This document shows positions 51,460-59,816 of a DNA stretch of 64,000 nucleotides, one piece after another. Made by a program: the position numbers and the translations under genes. The stretch spans positions 62,001 through 126,000 of the forward strand of contig CALKIR010000026.1 of assembly GCA_937995985.1 (NCBI GenBank), given 5' to 3'. The first letter of the stretch is position 1, and the number at the start of each line of letters is the position of its first letter. Under the pieces are notes generated by a model that was not told the origin of the DNA, did not search any database, and worked only from the letters and a program-made list of their open reading frames with translations. Source of the DNA: an uncultured Alcaligenaceae bacterium (GTDB lineage: Bacteria > Pseudomonadota > Gammaproteobacteria > Burkholderiales > Burkholderiaceae_B).

Positions 51460-51934
51460 TGCTGAGTCTTTGACAAAGAATATACGTGGGGCGCGCCGTA
51501 AGGCGCGCGAATTTGCTCTGCAAGGCATTTACAGTTGGATCATCCAAGGAGCCAACGGGGTACATGATGCCATGCAGATTGATGCCCATATCCGCCAAGA
51601 GCCAGGCTTTCATGAGGCCGATTTTGATTGGTACTACACGCTACTCCATGGAGTCATGCGTGAGTCAGATCATTTGCAAGAGCATTTTATGGCTTTTGTC
51701 AATCGGCCGATTAATGATCTTTCTCCAGTGGAACGTGCCGCATTATTGTTGGGGACGTATGAATTAGTCCATCATACCGAAGTACCTTATCGAGCCACTA
51801 TTAACGAAGCCGTTGAGCTTGCCAAGTTTTTTGGCGGCGCAGAAGGTTACCGTTTTGTGAATGGTGTGCTGGATAAGGTCGCTGCTAAGGTGCGCCCATT
51901 AGAGTTTAAGGCTTATAGAAAGCGCCACTCATAA
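51422..51934 (+). CDS. nusB: Transcription antitermination factor NusB
   Basis: Binds boxA RNA with NusE/S10 for rRNA antitermination. All-helical protein with RGARRKAREFALQGIYSW at the N-terminus, then DLSPVERAALLLGTYEL, VPYRATINEAVELAKFFGG and FVNGVLDKVAA. The start is uncertain: TTG 51410, ATG 51413, ATG 51422 or a TTG at 51449 that has GAGGA just upstream. All of them lie inside ribH. Family comparison favours a short N-terminus. Overlap with ribH of 11-50 bases suggests translational coupling. Confidence 0.92.
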   Translation: MTTSKVRKTLTTDAESLTKNIRGARRKAREFALQGIYSWIIQGANGVHDAMQIDAHIRQEPGFHEADFDWYYTLLHGVMRESDHLQEHFMAFVNRPINDLSPVERAALLLGTYELVHHTEVPYRATINEAVELAKFFGGAEGYRFVNGVLDKVAAKVRPLEFKAYRKRHS

Positions 51935-51956
51935 TCCTAAGCTCAAGGAGGTGGCC

Positions 51957-52943
51957 GTGTCCGCGCTCGACCCAAATTCCTTGTCTGAGTTTGATCTGAT
52001 TGCCCGTTTTTTTTCTCCTCCTGCCACTGCAGGCGTGGTTGGGGTTGGAGATGATTGCGGCATTTTGTCTATACGGCCAGGTCATCAATTAGCAGTGAGC
52101 ACCGATACGCTCATAGAGGGGCGGCATTTTTTTTCTGATGCGGATCCGACTGCTGTTGGTCATAAGGCGCTGGCAGTGAATTTGTCTGATTTAGCCGCTA
52201 CTGGGGCGCTGCCGCGCGCCTGTTTATTATCTTTATCCCTGCCGCAGGTGGATACCTCTTGGCTGGAGCTCTTTAGCCGAGGATTTTTGGAGTTAGCCCA
52301 ACATCATCATTGTTTACTTATTGGTGGCGATACCACACGCAGTCATCGCAATATTATCATTGGGGTGACGGTGCTGGGTGAGGTTCCAGCAGGTCAAGCA
52401 TTATTGCGCAGTGGTGCGCAGCCGAATGATGATATTTGGGTAACAGGGGCTTTAGGGGCTCCTCATATGGCATTACAGTTGCGTTTAGGTCATTGGCAGG
52501 CGCCTCAGGCAGTTGAGCACGCCGCCATGTCACGCTTGCTATGGCCCAATCCTCCTGTGCGGTGGGCTGCGCAGTTATTAGGTCATGCCCATGCAGCTAT
52601 AGATATTTCTGATGGGCTGCTTCAAGATTTACAGCATATTTTGACGGCTAGTCGAGTAGGGGCGCGGTTATACGCTGCCGATATTCCCCAGCATTCTGCC
52701 TTAGCTGCTCTTTCTGCAGATCAGCGCCTCGAAGCTCTGCTTGCCGGGGGGGATGAGTTTGAGCTGTGTTTTACGGCCCCAGCCTCACAACGGGCCTATA
52801 TTTTAGAGCGTGCCGCGCAATTTCAAATCGCTGTTCATCGTATTGGTGTGGTGACCGCTGAGCCGCAGACCCAGGTTTTTGACTTTGATGGACAGTTATT
52901 ATCCCGTCCCCTTTCTGGTTACGATCATTTCAATAGGTCCTAA
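51957..52943 (+). CDS. thiL: Thiamine-monophosphate kinase
   Basis: Phosphorylates thiamine monophosphate to the active pyrophosphate. The 328-residue protein shows SEFDLIARFF, VGVGDDCGIL, STDTLIEGRHFFSDADPTAVGHKALAVNLSDLAATGA, IGGDTTRS and DISDGLLQDLQHI, with LAGGDEFELCFTAP at the end. AAGGAGG (51945-51951) overlaps a GTG at 51951 but is five bases before the GTG at 51957, so the latter is the start. The stop is immediately followed by the pgpA ATG. Confidence 0.95.
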   Translation: MSALDPNSLSEFDLIARFFSPPATAGVVGVGDDCGILSIRPGHQLAVSTDTLIEGRHFFSDADPTAVGHKALAVNLSDLAATGALPRACLLSLSLPQVDTSWLELFSRGFLELAQHHHCLLIGGDTTRSHRNIIIGVTVLGEVPAGQALLRSGAQPNDDIWVTGALGAPHMALQLRLGHWQAPQAVEHAAMSRLLWPNPPVRWAAQLLGHAHAAIDISDGLLQDLQHILTASRVGARLYAADIPQHSALAALSADQRLEALLAGGDEFELCFTAPASQRAYILERAAQFQIAVHRIGVVTAEPQTQVFDFDGQLLSRPLSGYDHFNRS

Positions 52944-53459
52944 ATGCAATTTAAGGCTACTTCAAAACGTGATTTTCCGCCAGCACGTTGGGTGTTTTCC
53001 TCGCTATGGCGTTTATTGGCCTTTGGGCTTGGGACAGGATTAATACGTCCTGGGCCAGGGACTTGGGGCACTGCATTGGCTTGGCTTATGTGGTGGGCCG
53101 GGTTGTCTGCTTTATCGACCGCACACGCTTTGGTTTTGGTTGGGGTGAGTTTTATTTTTGGATGCTGGTTATGTGAGCGCGTGGGCACAGAAATTGGTGT
53201 TGCCGATCACAGTGGCATCAATTGGGATGAGTGGGTTGCTTTTCTTTTAGTCTTGGCTTGCATTCCTGCAGGCTGGGGATGGCAAGCACTGGGTTTTATA
53301 CTGTTTCGTTTTTTTGATATTGTTAAACCTACGCCAATAGGCTATTTGGATCGCCGTCTTAAGGGGGGCGTGGGCGTGATGACTGACGATATGGTTGCCG
53401 CGCTCTATGCATTGCTTGGCGTGTGGCTGGTTCACTTTATTATTCAGGGTAGCATTTAA
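52944..53459 (+). CDS. pgpA: Phosphatidylglycerophosphatase A
   Basis: Dephosphorylates phosphatidylglycerophosphate to phosphatidylglycerol at the inner membrane. The 171-residue protein has about four membrane segments, the family motif GTGLIRPGPGTWGT, the acidic site GINWDEWVAF and RFFDIVKPTPIGYLDR near the end, with MTDDMVAALYA. Starts directly after the thiL stop, so it is part of that operon. Confidence 0.95.
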   Translation: MQFKATSKRDFPPARWVFSSLWRLLAFGLGTGLIRPGPGTWGTALAWLMWWAGLSALSTAHALVLVGVSFIFGCWLCERVGTEIGVADHSGINWDEWVAFLLVLACIPAGWGWQALGFILFRFFDIVKPTPIGYLDRRLKGGVGVMTDDMVAALYALLGVWLVHFIIQGSI

Positions 53460-53478
53460 TCATTAGGGATAATCTAAT

Positions 53479-54006
53479 ATGAAAGAGGCCTATAAAGTCA
53501 AGCAGTTAGGATTGTGCTTACAGCGTTTACAGGCACGTATGGCGTGTGCAGAGTCTTGTACAGGGGGGCTGCTGGCTGCTGCTTTGACCCACATAGCTGG
53601 GGCAAGTCGGTGGTTTGAGGGGGGCTACATTACTTATAGCAATGAGGCCAAGCAAAGTGATTTAGGCGTGTCGGCTGAAACATTAAAGCGTTATGGTGCT
53701 GTGAGCGAGGAAACAGCGATTGAGATGGCGAACGGCGTATTAGAGCGTTTGGTGCAGGCCCAGTATGCCGTATCTATCACTGGTGTGGCTGGGCCTGATG
53801 GAGGGACTGAGAGCAAGCCGGTAGGGATGGTTTGTTTTGCTTTTGCTCAACGATTAGAGAATGGGGGTGTTCATAGTGATGCTGTGACGCGTCACTTTAC
53901 TGGCGATCGGGAGCAAATACGTGAGCAGGCTGTGTCATTTGTTTTGGATCAGTGGCTGCTGCGCTTGGGTCCTGCAACTGAGGACCCAAGCATTGCTGAG
54001 CCCTAA
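53479..54006 (+). CDS. pncC: Nicotinamide-nucleotide amidohydrolase (CinA C-terminal type)
   Basis: Deamidates nicotinamide mononucleotide to nicotinate mononucleotide in pyridine-nucleotide recycling. The 175-residue stand-alone CinA C-terminal domain shows ACAESCTGGLLAAALT with the catalytic Ser, GGYITYSNEAKQSDLGV and SITGVAGPDGGTESKPVGMVCFA. The N-terminal CinA domain is absent, as in E. coli PncC (YgaD). Last gene of the thiL-pgpA-pncC run; convergent with pyrF. Confidence 0.94.
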   Translation: MKEAYKVKQLGLCLQRLQARMACAESCTGGLLAAALTHIAGASRWFEGGYITYSNEAKQSDLGVSAETLKRYGAVSEETAIEMANGVLERLVQAQYAVSITGVAGPDGGTESKPVGMVCFAFAQRLENGGVHSDAVTRHFTGDREQIREQAVSFVLDQWLLRLGPATEDPSIAEP

Positions 54007-54017
54007 GAGCAGATTGA

Positions 54018-54854
54018 TTATGATTGTGCGCTTGCTTGAAGGGCGTGTTGAATGGCTTGGTGCGTTTGCTGTGCCACCTTTTGAGCTGCGTGTAGCCAAT
54101 CTTCTTGGTTGCTGGCATATAAAATAGCGCGGGCAGAGTTAATAAACATGCCCAGACCTTGGCTGTTTATGCCAGCTGCAACCGTTTGTTCTATGTTGCC
54201 TCCTTGCGCCCCAATGCCTGGAATGAGCAGGGGCATATCTCCTACCTCTTGGCGGATGCGGGCAATTTCATTGGGAAAGGTCGCACCGACTACTAAGCCG
54301 CATTGGTTGTGCCGGTCCCACTGCTGGGCAATCATGCGTGCAACATGCAGATAGAGCGGTGTGCCATCGGCGAGATTCAAAAACTGCAGATCAGATCCGC
54401 CGGCATTAGAGGTGCGACATAAAATAAAAATCCCTTTGTCAGACCATTCCAAAAAAGGTGCCACACTGTCATAACCCATATAGGGGTTGACGGTTACCGC
54501 ATCCGCCTGAAAGCGTTCAAATGCTTCGCGCGCATAATGTTCGGCTGTGGTGCCAATATCACCGCGTTTGGCATCGAGTATCAGAAGATGATCAGGATAC
54601 CGCTCTTTGATATAAGCACAGATTGCTTGTAATTGGGCTTCAGCAGCAGCGGATGAAAAGTAGGCAATTTGTGGTTTAAATGCACAGGTATAAGGGGCAC
54701 AAGCATCTACCATTTGTCGGCAGAACTCATATAGTGCATCGGGATGCCCCTGTAGGTGAGTAGGAAAACGTTTGGGATCGGGATCTAAGCCCAAGGTGAG
54801 CATAGATTGGTTCAATGCCCAGCTGCGAGCAATTTTTTCAGTAAAAGAAGCCAT
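54018..54854 (-). CDS. pyrF: Orotidine 5'-phosphate decarboxylase (type 2)
   Basis: Final step of UMP synthesis. The 278-residue protein is the longer subfamily, with LGLDPDPKRFP, FKPQIAYF, the catalytic LLDAKRGDIGTTAEHYA (Lys and Asp network), VTVNPYMGYDSVAPFLEW and LIPGIGAQGG. The dgkA stop lies eight bases upstream, so the order dgkA-pyrF suggests co-transcription. Confidence 0.96.
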   Translation of the reverse strand: MASFTEKIARSWALNQSMLTLGLDPDPKRFPTHLQGHPDALYEFCRQMVDACAPYTCAFKPQIAYFSSAAAEAQLQAICAYIKERYPDHLLILDAKRGDIGTTAEHYAREAFERFQADAVTVNPYMGYDSVAPFLEWSDKGIFILCRTSNAGGSDLQFLNLADGTPLYLHVARMIAQQWDRHNQCGLVVGATFPNEIARIRQEVGDMPLLIPGIGAQGGNIEQTVAAGINSQGLGMFINSARAILYASNQEDWLHAAQKVAQQTHQAIQHALQASAQS

Positions 54855-54861
54855 AGTGCCG

Positions 54862-55251
54862 TTACAAATAGTTAGGAATGAGTACTGCCGCCCAAATGCA
54901 GAGAGCTACCATAAAGCTAAGCAATACAGCAGCGCTGCCAAGATCTTTGGCGCGACCCAGCAAGGGATGATAGTCGGGCTGTATGGCGTCTGCCAGAGCC
55001 TCTAGAGCCGAATTGATTAGCTCAATGATGAGTATAAATATCAGGCTAGCAATTAAGATAAAGAATTGCCGCCAATCTTTGCTTAGCCAGTAAGCAATTG
55101 GTATGGCAATGGTGCACAGCAGCAATTCTTGTCTAAAGGCTGCCTCATGGAGTGCGGCAGATTTAAGCCCTTGCCACGAGTAGCCAAAGGCTTTCACGAT
55201 GCGTTGAATGCCACCGCGACTCTTATAGGGGGAGTGGGGAGCGCGTTTCAT
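54862..55251 (-). CDS. dgkA: Diacylglycerol kinase
   Basis: A small inner-membrane kinase recycling diacylglycerol to phosphatidate. The 129-residue protein has an amphipathic N-terminus and three membrane helices, with GIQRIVKAFGYSWQGLKSA, the catalytic EAAFRQELLL and the signature ELINSALEALADAIQPDYHPLLGRAKDLGSAAVLLS. The open frame extends 63 codons upstream through the groL terminator, but that part is spurious. MKRAPHSPYKSRGG at 55251 is the start. Confidence 0.95.
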   Translation of the reverse strand: MKRAPHSPYKSRGGIQRIVKAFGYSWQGLKSAALHEAAFRQELLLCTIAIPIAYWLSKDWRQFFILIASLIFILIIELINSALEALADAIQPDYHPLLGRAKDLGSAAVLLSFMVALCIWAAVLIPNYL

Positions 55252-55264
55252 GCTTTTATATATA

Positions 55265-55299
55265 GCAAAAAACCCTGCTAGGTTAAACCCAGCAGGGTT
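55265..55299 (-). terminator. Intrinsic terminator of groES-groL
   Basis: Reading on the minus strand, AACCCTGCT/AGCAGGGTT is followed by a run of U residues. It lies about 50 bases past the groL stop. Confidence 0.88.
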
Positions 55300-55309
55300 G
55301 GCTAAGGCA

Positions 55310-55330
55310 CCCCAGAGTCTGACTCTGGGG
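55310..55330 (-). other. Second hairpin after groL
   Basis: A perfect 9-bp stem CCCCAGAGT/ACTCTGGGG with a three-base loop between the groL stop and the U-tailed terminator. Possibly a 3' stabiliser of the chaperonin mRNA. Confidence 0.55.
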
Positions 55331-55351
55331 CTTATATCGGCTAGGGTTAAT

Positions 55352-57001
55352 TTAGAAACCGCCCATGCCACCCATACCGCCCATGCCACCCATATCGGGC
55401 ATGCCGTGAGCATCGCCTTTTTCTTCGACGATTTCAGCAATGGCTACTTCGGTGGTTAGCAACAAGCTAGCGATAGAAGCAGCATTTTGGAGTGCAGTAC
55501 GGGTTACCTTGGTGGGATCCAGTACACCTTGCTCAACTAGGTCACCAAACTCGCCAGTAGCGGCGTTGTAGCCGTAGTTGCCTTCTTTTTCAGCAACTTG
55601 GTTGACAATGACGCTGGGCTCTTCGCCGGCGTTGCTGACAATAGTGCGCAAGGGAGCCTCGATAGCACGTAAGATGAGCTTGATACCGGCCTCTTGATCA
55701 AGGTTGTCAGCCTTGAGCTTGGCTACTGCATCGCGGGTACGCAACAATGCTACCCCACCACCGGGAACAATACCCTCTTCAACAGCGGCGCGGGTTGCGT
55801 GTAAGGCGTCCTCAACGCGATCTTTCTTTTCCTTCATCTCAACTTCGGTGGCAGCACCTACGCGGATGACAGCAACCCCACCAGCTAACTTAGCCACACG
55901 CTCTTGCAGTTTTTCGCGGTCGTAATCGGAGGTAGCTTCCTCGATTTGTGCGCGGATCTGCTTGACGCGGGCTTCGATAGAAGCACTGTCCCCAGCACCA
56001 TCAATGATGGTGGTGTCTTCTTTGCGTACTTCTACGCGCTTGGCTTGACCCAAATGCTCGATGGTTGCGTTCTCGAGGGTCATACCGGTTTCTTCGGAAA
56101 TGACGGTACCGCCGGTCAGGATAGCAATGTCCTCGAGCATGGCCTTGCGACGGTCACCAAAGCCAGGAGCCTTAACTGCAGTGGCCTTGAGGATACCGCG
56201 GATGTTGTTGACGACCAGGGTAGCGAGGGCTTCGCCTTCCACATCTTCGGCAATGATCAATAGAGGACGATTGGACTTGGCTACCTGTTCTAGGATGGGT
56301 AGCAAGTCACGGATGTTGCTGATCTTTTTGTCGTAGATCAGGATGTAGGGCTCATCGAGCTCAGCAGCTTGCTTTTCAGGTGCGGTGATGAAGTAAGGAG
56401 AGAGGTAACCGCGGTCAAATTGCATCCCCTCAACTACATCGAGTTCGTTTTCAAGGGATTGACCGTCCTCAACAGTAATGACTCCTTCTTTGCCAACTTT
56501 TTCCATGGCGTCAGCAATGATCTGACCGATAGACTGATCGGAGTTGGCAGAAATAGCACCAACTTGAGCAATTTCTTTGCTGGTGGTGCAGGGACGAGAC
56601 AGAGCGCGTAGCTGCTCAACGGCAGTATCTACAGCCTTGTCGATACCGCGCTTTAGATCCATGGGGTTAATGCCAGCAGCAACGTACTTGAGCCCTTCTT
56701 CTACGATTGCTTGGGCGAGTACGGTTGCAGTGGTGGTTCCATCACCAGCGTTATCAGCAGTTTTAGAAGCAACTTCTTTGACTAACTGAGCACCAATGTT
56801 TTCAAATTTGTCTTTGAGTTCTATTTCTTTCGCTACGGAAACACCGTCTTTAGTCACGGTGGGGGCGCCAAAAGAGCGATCTAAGACCACGTTGCGCCCT
56901 TTGGGGCCCATGGTGGTTTTTACCGCATTTGCGAGAGTGTTGACACCACGTACAATGCTGGTACGTGCCTTATCACCAAAAAATACTTGCTTTGCAGCCA
57001 T
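55352..57001 (-). CDS. groL: 60 kDa chaperonin GroEL
   Basis: Double-ring ATP-dependent folding chamber. 549 residues with normal hallmarks: MAAKQVFFGDKAR, the ATP-binding DGTTTATVLAQAI, the conserved AAVEEGIVPGGG and a Gly-Met-rich flexible tail ending GGMGGMGGF. It follows groES by 30 bases on the same strand. It is controlled from the CIRCE-linked promoter upstream of groES. Confidence 0.98.
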   Translation of the reverse strand: MAAKQVFFGDKARTSIVRGVNTLANAVKTTMGPKGRNVVLDRSFGAPTVTKDGVSVAKEIELKDKFENIGAQLVKEVASKTADNAGDGTTTATVLAQAIVEEGLKYVAAGINPMDLKRGIDKAVDTAVEQLRALSRPCTTSKEIAQVGAISANSDQSIGQIIADAMEKVGKEGVITVEDGQSLENELDVVEGMQFDRGYLSPYFITAPEKQAAELDEPYILIYDKKISNIRDLLPILEQVAKSNRPLLIIAEDVEGEALATLVVNNIRGILKATAVKAPGFGDRRKAMLEDIAILTGGTVISEETGMTLENATIEHLGQAKRVEVRKEDTTIIDGAGDSASIEARVKQIRAQIEEATSDYDREKLQERVAKLAGGVAVIRVGAATEVEMKEKKDRVEDALHATRAAVEEGIVPGGGVALLRTRDAVAKLKADNLDQEAGIKLILRAIEAPLRTIVSNAGEEPSVIVNQVAEKEGNYGYNAATGEFGDLVEQGVLDPTKVTRTALQNAASIASLLLTTEVAIAEIVEEKGDAHGMPDMGGMGGMGGMGGF

Positions 57002-57031
57002 TGTGTTTAATCCTTAAGATTTCTGAATGAT

Positions 57032-57319
57032 TTACTCGACAATTGCCAGGATTTCTTCTTCGCGGATAACGAGTAACTCTTCGCCATCAACTTTTACAGT
57101 CTGCCCAGCATATTTGCCAAACAAGACTTTGTCGCCTGCTTTGACATCGAGTGGAAGCACCTTGCCGTCATCAGTGCGCTTGCCAGGACCAACTGCGATA
57201 ACCTCGCCTTGATCAGGCTTTTCTGCAGCGCTATCAGGAATGACAATACCTGATTCAGTGGTGCGCTCGTTTTCCAAGCGCTTGACGATCACTCGATCGT
57301 TCAAAGGACGCAGTGCCAT
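57032..57319 (-). CDS. groES: 10 kDa co-chaperonin GroES
   Basis: Seven-subunit lid of the GroEL chamber. 95 residues with MALRPLNDRVIVKRLE at the start, the mobile loop region ERTTESGIVIPD, and the C-terminal EELLVIREEEILAIVE. First gene of the operon, about 50 bases from the CIRCE element. Confidence 0.98.
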   Translation of the reverse strand: MALRPLNDRVIVKRLENERTTESGIVIPDSAAEKPDQGEVIAVGPGKRTDDGKVLPLDVKAGDKVLFGKYAGQTVKVDGEELLVIREEEILAIVE

Positions 57320-57367
57320 AGTTACACTCCTGTATAAAAGAGAATTGATGTTCGTAAATTGCTATTG

Positions 57368-57394
57368 TTAGCACTCTCAGCTTACGAGTGCTAA
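57368..57394 (-). promoter_or_regulatory. CIRCE element (HrcA operator)
   Basis: TTAGCACTC (57368-57376), nine-base spacer, GAGTGCTAA (57386-57394): a perfect match to the CIRCE inverted repeat bound by the heat-shock repressor HrcA. It immediately follows, and by one base overlaps, the -10 box of the groES promoter. The hrcA gene itself is not in the window. Confidence 0.95.
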
Positions 57395-57421
57395 TTATAA
57401 AGATAGTTAAAGTTTTTTCAA
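57394..57421 (-). promoter_or_regulatory. Sigma-70 promoter of groES-groL
   Basis: On the minus strand TTGAAA (57421-57416) and TATAAT (57399-57394) are separated by 16 bases. The -10 box abuts CIRCE, so HrcA would block initiation. A sigma-32 type promoter is not evident. Confidence 0.75.
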
Positions 57422-57594
57422 GTGCTAAACCGCAACTCAGGGGGGCCACTTTATAATAAAAGGCTCGCCGCCTGCCTTGCTTTCACTTACACTAAGTGGG
57501 GTCAATAAAAACCTTTTCAAGAGTCAGAACGCAGGCAAATTGTAAATAATGGTTACTGCGGAATGGGTCGCCTCAAATCGTCACAGAGATAGTA

Positions 57595-58824
57595 ATGAGT
57601 ACAGAAAATTTGTTGGTTATTAATGCCGGTAGTTCCAGTTTAAAGTTTCACTTATATCAGGTGCGTGATTTTCAACATGCTGATTATCAAGATTTATCCT
57701 TGCTTTATGCTGGCAATTTATCAGGCATTGGTACTGATATTGCTCACTTGCGTATTCAGGATGCAGCGGGTCAGCCTGTGTTGGATCGTCGGGCAGAGGC
57801 AGGTGAGGCAGGTAATTTGGGTGAGGCCCAAGCATTTTTAGCTCAGTGGTTTCAGCAGCATGTGGATAAGGCTCCTGTGGCCGTTGGCCATCGTATCGTT
57901 CATGGCGGTGCTGAAATGCACGGCAGTGTCGTGATTGATGACAAGGTGTTGGATTATCTTGAGGGTCTGACTCCTTTAGCACCGCTGCATCAGCATAATA
58001 ATTTAGCACCTGTATATGTGATTCGTCAGCATTGGCCAGAATTATTACAGGTCGCTTGTTTTGACACTGCTTTTCATCATAGCCATAGTGACATGATTAC
58101 GCGCTATGCAGTACCTGCGCAGTTTTATGAGCAGGGGGTGCGTCGCTATGGTTTTCATGGGTTGTCCTATCAATATATTGCCCATTATTTACAAAATCAT
58201 TTGCCTGAGCTGTATCCTCAGCGAGTCGTAGTGGCTCATCTAGGGTCGGGTGCGTCGGCGTGTATGATGCAGCATGGGCGTAGTTTAGACACGACGATGG
58301 GCTTTACTGCCTTAGAAGGATTACCGATGGGGACTCGTCCTGGGCGCCTAGATGCAGGGGTTGTTTTATGGTGGATGCAAGAGGCCAAGTATTCCGCCGA
58401 TGAAATTCAAGATTTTCTCTATAACTGCTCTGGGATGAAGGGGTTATCGGGTATTAGTGCAGATATGCGCATCTTATTAGAAAGTGAGGATTTACGCGCT
58501 AAATTAGCATTAGATTATTATGCGCATCATTCTGCAGAGTGCTTGGTCGGCTTGGGTGTAATCGCACAGGGCATTGATGCCATTATTTTTACTGCAGGGG
58601 TCGGGGAAAATAGTGCGCCTATTCGAGCCATGATAGCAGAGCGATTAAGCTGGTTAGGAGCAGAAATTGATCAGGAAGCAAATGAAAATAATGAGCTTTG
58701 CATTTCTACTCCATCAAGTAAAATCTCTTTATGGGTTATTCCAACTAATGAAGAATTGATGATTGCTCGGGATACCTTAATGCTGGCTCAGCGTCAATTG
58801 TATCTGGCACATCAAGAAGGCTAA
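57595..58824 (+). CDS. ackA: Acetate kinase
   Basis: Interconverts acetyl-phosphate plus ADP and acetate plus ATP. The 409-residue protein has the family signature VINAGSSSLKFHLY, VGHRIVHGGAEMHGS, ACFDTAFHHSHS, RRYGFHGLSYQYIAH, VVAHLGSGASACMMQHG and DTTMGFTALEGLPMGTRPG. Normal length. Pta, its metabolic partner, is encoded 53 kb away; both stand as separate units. The upstream 270 bases carry only the groES control region on the other strand and no clear promoter for ackA. Confidence 0.96.
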   Translation: MSTENLLVINAGSSSLKFHLYQVRDFQHADYQDLSLLYAGNLSGIGTDIAHLRIQDAAGQPVLDRRAEAGEAGNLGEAQAFLAQWFQQHVDKAPVAVGHRIVHGGAEMHGSVVIDDKVLDYLEGLTPLAPLHQHNNLAPVYVIRQHWPELLQVACFDTAFHHSHSDMITRYAVPAQFYEQGVRRYGFHGLSYQYIAHYLQNHLPELYPQRVVVAHLGSGASACMMQHGRSLDTTMGFTALEGLPMGTRPGRLDAGVVLWWMQEAKYSADEIQDFLYNCSGMKGLSGISADMRILLESEDLRAKLALDYYAHHSAECLVGLGVIAQGIDAIIFTAGVGENSAPIRAMIAERLSWLGAEIDQEANENNELCISTPSSKISLWVIPTNEELMIARDTLMLAQRQLYLAHQEG

Positions 58825-58866
58825 TAGTGAGCTTGTGTGCGAGTCAGTAAAAAGTAGGGGACTTAT

Positions 58867-58906
58867 TAGGGGCTTAAACAAATGAATAATATTTGTGCCG
58901 CCCCTA
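58867..58906 (+). other. Nested hairpin downstream of ackA
   Basis: The outer arms TAGGGGC/GCCCCTA enclose inner arms ACAAAT/ATTTGT with a seven-base loop. No T run follows. It may be an ackA terminator or an RNA element; the role is open. Confidence 0.4.
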
Positions 58907-59006
58907 TTCAAGCACGGGGGGTTTGTTCTATACTGAGTACGCTTATGAGCATGCTACAGGCAGCACTCAATCAGAATTTTGCGGCGTCTGTCTGATTGCA
59001 TAGGCG

Positions 59007-59043
59007 ATAGCTAAATGCTATTAGAATTATAAAAATAATCAAT
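59007..59043 (+). promoter_or_regulatory. OxyR-type binding site of ahpC
   Basis: ATAG-N7-CTAT-N7-ATAA-N7-CAAT: the four quarter-sites are spaced exactly as in the OxyR consensus, with two perfect and two near-perfect. The site ends one base before the -35 box, the usual position for activation by OxyR under peroxide stress. Confidence 0.8.
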
Positions 59044-59072
59044 TTTACAAATCGCGTGCTGCTCCCTATAAT
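59044..59072 (+). promoter_or_regulatory. Sigma-70 promoter of ahpC
   Basis: TTTACA (59044-59049) and TATAAT (59067-59072) with a 17-base spacer, about 45 bases before the ahpC start. Confidence 0.82.
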
Positions 59073-59116
59073 GAAATTACAGTGATTCATTCAACGACTA
59101 AACGGAGATAGCAAAT

Positions 59117-59680
59117 ATGTCTTTGATCAACACACAGATTTTGCCTTTTAAGGCCATGGCTTACCACAATGGTGAGTTTGTTGAGTTTACCAACGAGAGC
59201 ATTGCAGGTAAGTGGTCTGTATTTGTGTTTTACCCTGCTGATTTCACCTTCGTATGCCCCACAGAGCTCGAAGATTTGGCTGACCACTACGAGGAGTTCC
59301 AAAAGTTGGGCGTAGAGGTATTCTCTGTATCCACTGATACACACTTTACGCATAAGGCATGGCACGATAGCTCCCCAGCTATTGGCAAGGTTAAGTACCC
59401 CATGCTTGCTGACCCCACCCATCAGTTATCCAGAAACTTCCAGGTCTTGATCGAGGAAGAGGGGGTAGCACTGCGCGGTACCTTTATTGTTAGCCCTGAG
59501 GGCACGATTAAAGCCTACGAGGTGCACGATAACGGCATCGGCCGTGATGCACGCGAGTTGCTCCGCAAGGTTCGTGCTGCTCAGTACATCGCTAAGAACC
59601 CTGGTGAGGTGTGCCCTGCCAAGTGGGAAGAGGGTGCAGAAACACTCAAGCCTTCTTTAGATTTAGTAGGCAAGATCTAA
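59117..59680 (+). CDS. ahpC: Alkyl hydroperoxide reductase subunit C (peroxiredoxin)
   Basis: A two-cysteine peroxiredoxin that reduces H2O2 and organic hydroperoxides. The peroxidatic Cys47 is in FTFVCPTEL and the resolving Cys166 in GEVCPAKW. 187 residues, normal. The early residues MSLINTQILPFKAMAYHNGEF are typical of the AhpF-dependent type. Codon use appears more biased than in its neighbours, in line with high expression. A strong terminator separates it from ahpF. Confidence 0.97.
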   Translation: MSLINTQILPFKAMAYHNGEFVEFTNESIAGKWSVFVFYPADFTFVCPTELEDLADHYEEFQKLGVEVFSVSTDTHFTHKAWHDSSPAIGKVKYPMLADPTHQLSRNFQVLIEEEGVALRGTFIVSPEGTIKAYEVHDNGIGRDARELLRKVRAAQYIAKNPGEVCPAKWEEGAETLKPSLDLVGKI

Positions 59681-59720
59681 TTCGGGCATAGCTGTCTAAG
59701 GTATTTATGACCCCTTAGTC

Positions 59721-59753
59721 AAAGCGCCCAACTATGAGTTGGGCGCTTTTTTT
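59721..59753 (+). terminator. Intrinsic terminator between ahpC and ahpF
   Basis: AAAGCGCCCAACT-ATG-AGTTGGGCGCTTT, a 13-bp stem running into T residues. Some read-through would allow ahpF to be expressed at a lower level than ahpC. Confidence 0.92.
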
Positions 59754-59816
59754 CCGCCAATTATGCCAAATCACGCCAATTAAGCATCATTTTTTATAGC
59801 CATAAGGGAATACAAG

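Noticed and set aside
55252..55440. N-terminal extension of the dgkA frame
   Set aside because: It runs through the groL terminator and the Gly-Met tail of groL; the family start is at 55251.
57255..57449. Open frame across the groES start and CIRCE
   Set aside because: It covers the groES promoter and operator and overlaps groES in another frame; its sequence resembles no protein.
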